From Nyssa sinensis (taxonomy: Eukaryota > Streptophyta > Magnoliopsida > Cornales > Nyssaceae), in the NCBI GenBank assembly GCA_008638375.1, contig CM018050.1, positions 31,424,220-31,488,219 of the forward strand: a stretch of 64,000 bases of DNA, given 5' to 3'. Of the stretch, positions 51,901 to 61,100 are shown one piece after another. The notes under the pieces were generated by a model. It did not search any database. It had not been told where the DNA came from and was given only the letters and a program-made list of their open reading frames with translations. A program made the position numbers and the translations under genes. The number at the start of each line of letters is the position of its first letter. The stretch's first letter is position 1.

Positions 51901-54900
51901 TATACTTTTCGGCGACCAGCAAGGCCACAACATAAGCTCTTCAAGACTTTCCAGAAACCTTTTTTTTCGTAAGTCTACTTCCTGGTAACTATCGTTATCA
52001 TGCACTCGACTCTTCCAACACCACTTCTAGTTATGGGAAATATCCACTATTGGGACTTCTTTTATTTTTCCAGACTTAGTTGGAAATGTGACAACTAAAA
52101 AAGACTAGTAAAACCATCACTAACAATGTATAATCTATTGATGGTGGGTCGTGCTAGTAAAAGAGATCAACAGGAATACCACAGCACCTACAAGATAAAA
52201 AGAATTCTAATCTTCACAAAATAAAAAGGAAAAACAAAGTAAGAAGCCAACATCACGCAATATGAATTGTCTCAGTTGATCAGTAATGCCACTCTCAACC
52301 AGAGTCTGCAAGACAAAGGTAATCAAATTTATTATGTGTTTGTGGGCGGGGGTATACACATACTTGCATGTATGTGTATATGTATCTGCAATTACCTTAG
52401 TAACCAAACGACATGCATATGTCAGTGATAAGGAAACGAAATATATCAAAACTAAGGAATTACCAACTAAGGGATTACCAACATGATATTTATATAGTGC
52501 ATATGCAAACTATGCTCTGATTAAATCTACCATCAAGACCAATTTTTAAACATAGGAAGGAATTAAGAAATCTCTTGTTGGGTCTGACGGATGCCAAAAG
52601 CTAAGTAGTCTCAAGCTTAATATATTATCGCATAAAATACTAGGGAATGCAGAGTGGATCCTTGAAATTTGTCCACTTTATGGAATATAAGAACCAAATA
52701 TGTAATTTTTTAAAATTCTCTTCAGAAGAAAAAAAAAATGAGGAAGTAGAAAAAGAGTTATTTGAGCAAAACAGCAGATAATGTTGACGATGACAGTGAT
52801 AGTACGTCAGTCTCCGAAATGGTGAATGAGAAACCAAAATGACAGTTTTTAAATCTCCATGACAGCATACAAGAATCCCCGAGAATCTAAAATCTGGTGA
52901 TTAAGTTTATTGCTGTCACTGGCCCTCATCAGAAGCGAAGGCAGCAGACTACAAGGACAAGGGAAAATCTCATGTCATAAAAATCAAAGCTAGACCATGT
53001 CAAGCACAACCAAAAGAAGATTAGAAGAATGTAAGTACATTTATATTTTTTAAGAATACAACTGAAAAAATAAAACCACTACATACATCCCTTGGAAATG
53101 TCAATCATCGTCTACAATGACAAATACAATTACCATCAGAAGATGTGGGCAAGTGTGAAAGCAGTGCTGAAAGTTGGCAATGACCTTTCTGAACTTCATA
53201 TTCCAAACAGAACTCACCCACATAGAAATTGGCAGGAGCGGATAGAAGGAAGAAGGGGAAAAGGAGGACGAAGATTATTTGAGGAAGATTCTGTTGACAG
53301 ACTACCCATCCGGTACCAATAGTAACAACCACAAGTCTCCAATAGTAGCTAATGTTTACCTCAGCAATCACAATGATACCTTAGTTTTCAGATGTGCCGG
53401 ACACGATGAAAATATAAATCTATACTTTAACGAAAACAACTTCTAATATCAACTGGCATTTAATCATTTTTTTATAATAAACACCTACAGCAGTGGCACA
53501 CAAATCCGACACTAATGCTGTAGAAAAGCTTTAAAAGAACAAGCACCCAACAACATTTCCATTTAAGGAAGGGCAGCCAAATAAATTTCTAGTGCCACAA
53601 GAAAAAGAGGGACGGAGAGAGGTCAGCATACATCATGCTAGTGAGCAAAAAAGATCCAAGGAACAATACAGTGAACACCAAAACAAATTTAAAAAAAAAA
53701 ATAGAAGATAATTTGAACCTTCAGAATCGAAGGACGTCTATATAGCTCGACTGCAGGCAAATCTCTCAACTCACTATTGACACTATGATATGCTTCATCT
53801 GCAATAGTGACAAAAAGGAAGATCAATTATCAATGACATCAGCATAGGTCTTCTTGCAAAAAGTTATTTGAAATAAAATAAACAAAAAAAATTGAACAAA
53901 AAGTTACTAGAAGGTGATACAATCCATAAAATGCTATGGTAAGAACAAAATCAATGAAAACAAGTATCCTAACCACCTCTAAAGTTGAGAAGGAAGGTTG
54001 GTGATGCAGTTTTATTTTTTCTAAGGCTAATTTGACATGAAAATCAAGCTAAAAAGCTCATCATCAATGGTGGTAGTTCTTGCATAAATGTTTTATCAAC
54101 CACCTCAATCTTTGTGGTTCCAACCGTACAGTCCGTACTACACCCTTATCCTCTTTAACAGATGGTTCTTCCATTATGATAACCCTGTGCAATCTTCTTT
54201 TATATCTTGTTGTGTTGTAGTGACTCTATATAGTGTGATGTGATGCTTATGAATGCTATACATCCACTTTGCTCGATCTTGGTGATAAGATCTTAAATCA
54301 TTTTGGGTGAGAAAACGCATGAACATTCTGGTTTCATGACAAAAAGATTGTTTAAAATACTGTAACTACAGCTGTATTCAAGAATATCAAAGAAAAGCCA
54401 AAGAATGTTGACAAAGACGAATATCAGAGTCTCGGAGTTTAAACTGAAGGAAAATATTGAAACTCAATCCAGAAAGATAAAATAATTTAGCAAGGATTAA
54501 GCGTCATTAATTCATGAGAGAAAAGCTACCCAACAAGCTCAACATATTATTCTAGAAGAGGCCAAAGTCGAAACAAGAGAGGATAGGACAATGGAAATAG
54601 AGATCAAAGTGAAGGAATTTCACAACCTTGGGGGCATCTTTTCTTCATTTCGACGGTGTCTTCACAGGCATTATTAACTAATTACAATTGGGAAACGCAT
54701 GGGAAAATGCTTCCAAAGTGGTGTTGCATGAGCAATGGAGAAAAACAAATTGTCAGAAATCTTTCGATTCACTATTGGGTAGCTAGAGATCCATGGAGCA
54801 AGTGCCTCTGGATCGTGATGAGTTCAGTTATTGAATTGCTTGGTCGCTGGCAAGGGACTCGTGCTACGGAGAAAATAACGCATGCATGGAAGTCAGGTCT

Positions 54901-55117
54901 TAGTGGTGCATTTGGAAAAGGAACAGGCGCACTTTTTGAGGATGTGGGGATGGTCCACAAGTAAAAGAAGCCGCTGTTCAACTGCTCAATAGCTTTTTTA
55001 TTTGGGGAAGTTACCTAATTTCTGCACTCTATCAAGATTTTATATTTGATTTGAGCTTATGGAGCTTGATTTTAATTCACTATTGTGCACTATGTGCGGA
55101 GTATACTTGATAATTCC

Positions 55118-55156
<39 letters not shown>

Positions 55157-58100
55157 CATGGGTTATACTGGTTTGGTACGTCTTACTCTATGTCAAGTTT
55201 ATGTTATTGGGTTATCATTGGTTCTAAGAGTGGTATCCGTCAAGATGGGGATCTTGAAGTGTGTTAGGCGAAGTTGAGTGAGTTCTGTTAACACATTGGA
55301 TAAATGGTGGGAAATAAGAGGTGGTCTAGATTTTGAACAAACTAGTGGTGCATACAGGCCCTCTCCACACAGTGTTTGCACACCTATATAGAATTGCATT
55401 GAATAAACAGGAAAAATGGGCTTGCCTTTTCTGTTATTTTTTTTTGGCAGGGCAGGGCGGGGCGGGGGGTTGGGGTGGGGGACTTAATTTGAGATATCAG
55501 CTTCATCGGACAGCTCCAAAATTGGGAAGTATCAAAGATGATGGAGTTGTATGTACACGGCACATGGCAGACCTGAGGAGGAAAAGGACAATTCACGGTG
55601 AGAAGGGTCCAAGCATATGAAATTTGAAGTGAGCTTTTTACTGCAAGTTGAAGGAAGTCAGGAATTTCCATGGAAAGCCACATGGAAATCCAACGTGCCT
55701 CTCAAAGTTGCTTTCTTTATGTAGTGCGCAGCTTTGGAGAGAATTCAAACTTTGGATACCTTGCGACAAAAAGCCAGATTATAGTCAATTGGCACAGCTT
55801 CTGCAAAGCAAACGAAGACATAATTAACCATCTTCTAATCTGTTATCAGGTCACAGGGCAACTTTAGACACTATTTTTTTTTATAGGTAAATGTATACAA
55901 TTTAGGACACTGTTAATTGGCGGAGTTGGTCAAATTATGCCTCAGTCCACGATGGAGGCGTTACTTCCGTACAGAGGAAGCTTGGTGCGTAGGAGGGCTA
56001 GAGTAACATGCTGGATGGCTCCTTCGTGCTTATGGTGGATCATTTGGATGGAGAGAAATCGTAAAGTTTTTGAAGGTGTAAGATCTTTTATGGAATGTAA
56101 AAACTAATTTGTTGAGCACCCTCCATTTTTTGTTAACAGGGGGTTCGGCCTTGTTTATAAATACTTTTTTTCTCTTTTTTGGACGCTATGCAAGTATAGT
56201 TAGTAAATGTCCTTTTCATATTTTGTACTTATCAAAAGGAATTCTACATTGTATAGTTTCCAAGTGGAGTCCTAGTAGAATCCAAAGTACCTAAGGTTCT
56301 GAGGTTTAGTTGCGAAACTCTCTCAATTTAATAGAAAACAAGTTTAGAAAATAAACTTGGAGAAATTTTCCTTCGTTATGCTATTTAAGGATTATGTGAT
56401 GTAATTCTTTTTCATAAGTTAAAAAAAATAAAATTTTGATAAGTATTATGTGATGTAATTCTACCCCGCGAGTTAAGCCTACGGACTCCTACAAATGATT
56501 ACCACCATCTTTATCCACTTTCGTCTCTTTAAATTTCTGCACAAGTATTTGGGACCCACAAACAGCCCTAGTTGGCTATTATTCTACCATTAAAAATTCT
56601 ATTAGACAAGTTGAATCGATTCCCCCTGTAAACATTCAACCCTAGTACCAAACAACTTTAATACTAGCCACAAGTAATTGTTCAGAGGTACTCTTTACAG
56701 CCAAAAACAGCCTCAGAATTTGACTTTCCTTGCCTCATTAAAACCCCAACCTTATTCCTTTCTTGCACCCTACAAATTATAAAACCCAAAGTCTCCACTA
56801 ACTTTGCTACAAAAAGCCAATGACAATCAGTCTCAGAAACCTCTTCAGTGTTGTGCAACATCAATTTCTGTACCAAATCATTTTTATTTTTATTTTTTTT
56901 CATAATACATCATTAAGAGAGGATATAAGGATTCAAAGATACTCTATCCAACAAGATTGTTAAAATTGGTATCACATGTTGGATCGTCTAGGGGCCTATA
57001 GAATTGGATCATAAGATATTACAATTGAGGGAAAGACAACAAATATTATTGTTAAGCAACCAATAACTCCAAAAAACTGAAGTTGTTAGAGAATGGGACC
57101 AACAATGTATATAAATGCTCTCAACACTCCACCTTACGTGCGACCCCGGACTCGCACGTGGAGAGACAAACAAACCATATAACTGAGTTCAACTTTCCAC
57201 AAACAAACAAACGGAGAATAAATGCAAATCGAGAGACGTGAACTAACACCTCTTGTAATCAAGGCTCGGATACCATGTTAGACAACCAAGATAATTTTTT
57301 TAACACAAAATTAATCCAATTTCCAAATACAAATAGGTCAAGGTACCATGACAAAACAGGAAAGAACAAAAGAAAGTGAACAGGAGAAATAAAGAGAGGC
57401 AATACAAACAGAGGAAAAGAAGAACAAGAGAGAGAGAGAGAGAAGATAAACAGAGACAAAGAAACGAATAACATAGAGAAAAAGGGAAGACAGAAAAACA
57501 AAGAGGAAAAGAGAAGAAAGAAAAATTCAACAATATGATCAGGAAAAATTTGATAATATGCTTGCTTTGTTCTTTCCAATTACAAAATAAAATCCAGCTT
57601 ACCAAAAAAATTAGAGCTTTCTTTCTTCATTAATAGTCACAACAAAAAGAAGAACAAAAATCATCAAAACAAAAGAAAAACAACAAAATTCCTTACCCAG
57701 TCCTAGTCCCACTTTATGCCGGTTGCTACAAGGGGTAGACTGGAGACAAACTTAACCGTTAACATTATTTTTAAGGAAAATGGTTGTTCTCAAACTCTGA
57801 AAATGGTTCCACTCTCTTTGCAATTTCTATACGACATAGAGCGATTCAGCTATAATGGATTGTATGATCCTACAAGTCAGATTCCGATCGATTTATCTAT
57901 TACGCAACGTCGGATCACCTGATCCTACAATCTAGATTGCACATTAACAACCATGTTATCCAATATCCACTTTTAAGGTAGACAAAGACATTGCTTCTTC
58001 CATCACACTTCAATAAAAATCTCCAGCACTTTGAAATTGGTGTACCAATAAACAGTTGCCCCAGTAGATCATGACACGTGGTAGTACAGTTCGGAGGAAT

Positions 58101-61100
58101 GGAACTTGGAGGCATACACCTTGGATGTGTGAACCTCGAACTTGGCTCAGTCACTCTGAGCATCCCGATCTGGGTAGTCCAGATCTCGCGGGATTCCGAG
58201 AATAAAAACAGAGTCCGATAAGGAAACGAGTCAACTATGAGATTGACAAGAATCCCCATATTTAACGAGAAGATCTCAACGATATGGAAACCAATTGCCT
58301 ATATAGAGGATCGACCTTAACCTAAACAGGTACGCTCACAATCCTTCACATTAAATACCAATTCTCCCTTCCAACCACTAACTTCATAATCGGAGGCCTC
58401 TTCACCGGACCTCATCCGGTGATCCTCTAATTCTTCTTTTGCAGTTGTCTTGCCAGAAGATCTCAACCGTTGAATATCTTGCCAAGAAAGTGACATAATC
58501 AGAAATTATGTTCTTTTCATCGCTACAAACACCAAAGAAAATCTAACAATGAAAAAATTTATATTGGAAATTTGGGCAGTTCCAAAATGATGTGCAGTTT
58601 GCTTAGAAGTTCAGAATTGTAAGACCAATTGTTCTTCCGCATGGGATAGATTCTTGTGATGAATATGTATTTTATATTTCATGCCCAACTCTAAACTTGA
58701 ACTTGGGGGAAAAAAAAGACTTGCAAAGCTCAAAATTTGAGAGAGAAGGAATGTTGGAGGGAAAAACTACCTCTCCCTCCATTTGTTAGGTCGAGAAGGG
58801 ACGAGGACAAGGAAAGCAGTGCTACGTTATTTTACCATATAGTCATTATTAACGAGGGTATTGTTTGAAGGCAAAAATGTAAAAGAAAAGGATTCAAGGA
58901 AATGGTGTCCCCTGAAGAGAACTGTCCCCCTCAACTTCTCCTTTCCCTTTTCCGTTCCTTCCCAACAAATGACAAAAACTCTTTCCACCCCTCCCTTTTT
59001 CTTCTCTCCTCCTTCCTCCCACAGTCCCACTCTTCCCTAAAACGAAGCAGAATGCTTGAGCTTGAGAAGCTTCTGGGCCAGCAGGCCTGAAAACACAGTA
59101 GGATAAGCGGTATTATTGAACCAGACAAAGCAACAAGCGATGAAACCAATGTACCTAGTATTAACTATTCCAACATCATAATCCAATCAACAGAAAAAGA
59201 TATGGTAATTTTGCAACAGGGGTCACTGAAGTCATCGATTGGATATAGTCAATTTTGTAATTTTTGGTGGTCTTCTACATCTTCCTTTGAGGGGTCCCAA
59301 AAAGCTGCTTCAACAAAGCCTGGATTAATTAGCCCGGGACTGGTGTCCATTTTTCATCACCTATCAACCATATTTTTTAACTCTGGCACGCAGCATTTGT
59401 AAAAAGCTCACTGAGCTCAATGAAACAATATTATTAATAATCAAAGTAAATGGTCATTAATCCAGTGCAATTCAACCACGAAAAGAAATTATTTGCCGAG
59501 ATGGAAACGAAGATATCATATTCCTCCAATATCAGAAAATAGATATCCAAGGAAAAAATATCATGTTCAGCAGAACGCAAAGTAAGAGAGAGATGTAAGA
59601 GTAATAGTAAAGCACTTCCAATGAAAGGTATTTTTTTCTTGTTCCTTTATACCTTTCTAGCAAATAAAGCACTTCCCTAACCATACCTGAGATATTTCTT
59701 CTCTACCTAGCTAGTTTAATTGAACTGAGAAACCAGGGCAACCTAACCACTCAATATCATCTGTCGCGTGAATTGGACATAATGATCGGTAATCGACCTA
59801 ACCAACGAAACTCGTTAGCAGACAGACTGATTCAATCAGAAGTTCTACCAAAAGGATCCAATAACCTGTAGACCTACACAACGGACCTCCAATTTGTAAA
59901 CAAACAAAGTTCAACACCACGGACTACCCAAACATTAATTTCTGAAACTTCTGATTTTCGTCCAACAGAGCTAGTTTGCTATTTCAAAAAAATGGCTTTC
60001 AGTAAAAAAAACAACAGAGCTAGTTCCAATTGTTAGAATCCCCTAAATAGATACAGTATGTTTCAAATCAAAATTTTAACAGCAAAATCAAGGTTCACAG
60101 GTACTTGGAGGAAAGATATATTAGATTATGGACCTTAACATTCTGTCTTGGTTGGGGAGTCCCCCAAACCCTCTCGCTGTGGGAGAGCCCCCAAACCCCC
60201 CCTAGCCCGCTACTCACTACCAATAACAACATGCAAACTCTCCTTAAGGTCTTATTGCATATGTGATCACTGAAACCTCACCAGTTAGCTTTAAAATTTA
60301 TAGAGGCAGGGAATTCAGGATACAGAAATACATGTAAATAAAAATGTACTTGCTTTTCAAAACGAATAAGAAGATTATTACAAACACTTACTGTTAAGAG
60401 TGTTCCAGTGCAGGCTTCTTTGCACACTACAAATGTGATCCCTGCAGAAAACAATTATTTCACTAGGATTTATTGCAACGACCCAAAGAAGAATACATTA
60501 CAAATTAACACAAGGAAAAAACTGGAATGATATCTTTACTAGTTACCATATGTAAGAGCACCCAGCGGTCTCTTGAAAGCTAAGAGCTAATTCAGTTGAA
60601 TACTCTGGATCTCTCCAAGAGATAATTGTATCTGGAAAAAAAAAAATTATACATTGAATAATAACATGGAGAAAATTTACTATACAATGCAATAATGGAA
60701 ACAAAACAATACCTTCTTGCTTTCGATAAATATCATCTGAGCTAATACGGTGTATAAGTATAGTTTCATTATCTTCTTCATCAATAACAAGTAAACCCAG
60801 TTCCTCTGATCTCTGTGTTATGACATTTGCATTCAATCAAATTTCCAGAAAACTTTTAAGCAGTAAAATTTGTAAAAACAAAATTCAAAATCACCAATTT
60901 AATAGTGTCAAACAAATGAAAAAAAAAGATCAAAGAAACAGCCACACCTCCAAATAGTCAACAGTGACATGCCCAGTTCCTTGGTCGTCCCATTTCCCAT
61001 CATCATTCAGGCGGTAGACCTTAACACGCTGAAATTTAAATTTAAAAAATGAAAAAGGCTCAGTGACCACTTTTACCAGTTACGAGGGTCGTGCTCCTTT

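Larger units (their letters stand above)
51431..61083 (-). repeat. Tandem unit, copy 2 (9,653 bp)
   Basis: A complete unit with exons 2-7, all splice sites intact. It keeps about 520 bp (near 55,036-55,553) missing from copy 1 and has an empty site where copy 1 carries the solo LTR. Both ends are the same LINE/intron junction. Confidence 0.93.

Noticed and set aside
55199..55399. Minus-strand frame repeated at 63,792-63,992
   Set aside because: Intronic repeat sequence shared by tandem copies; no domain, and missing from copy 1 by deletion.
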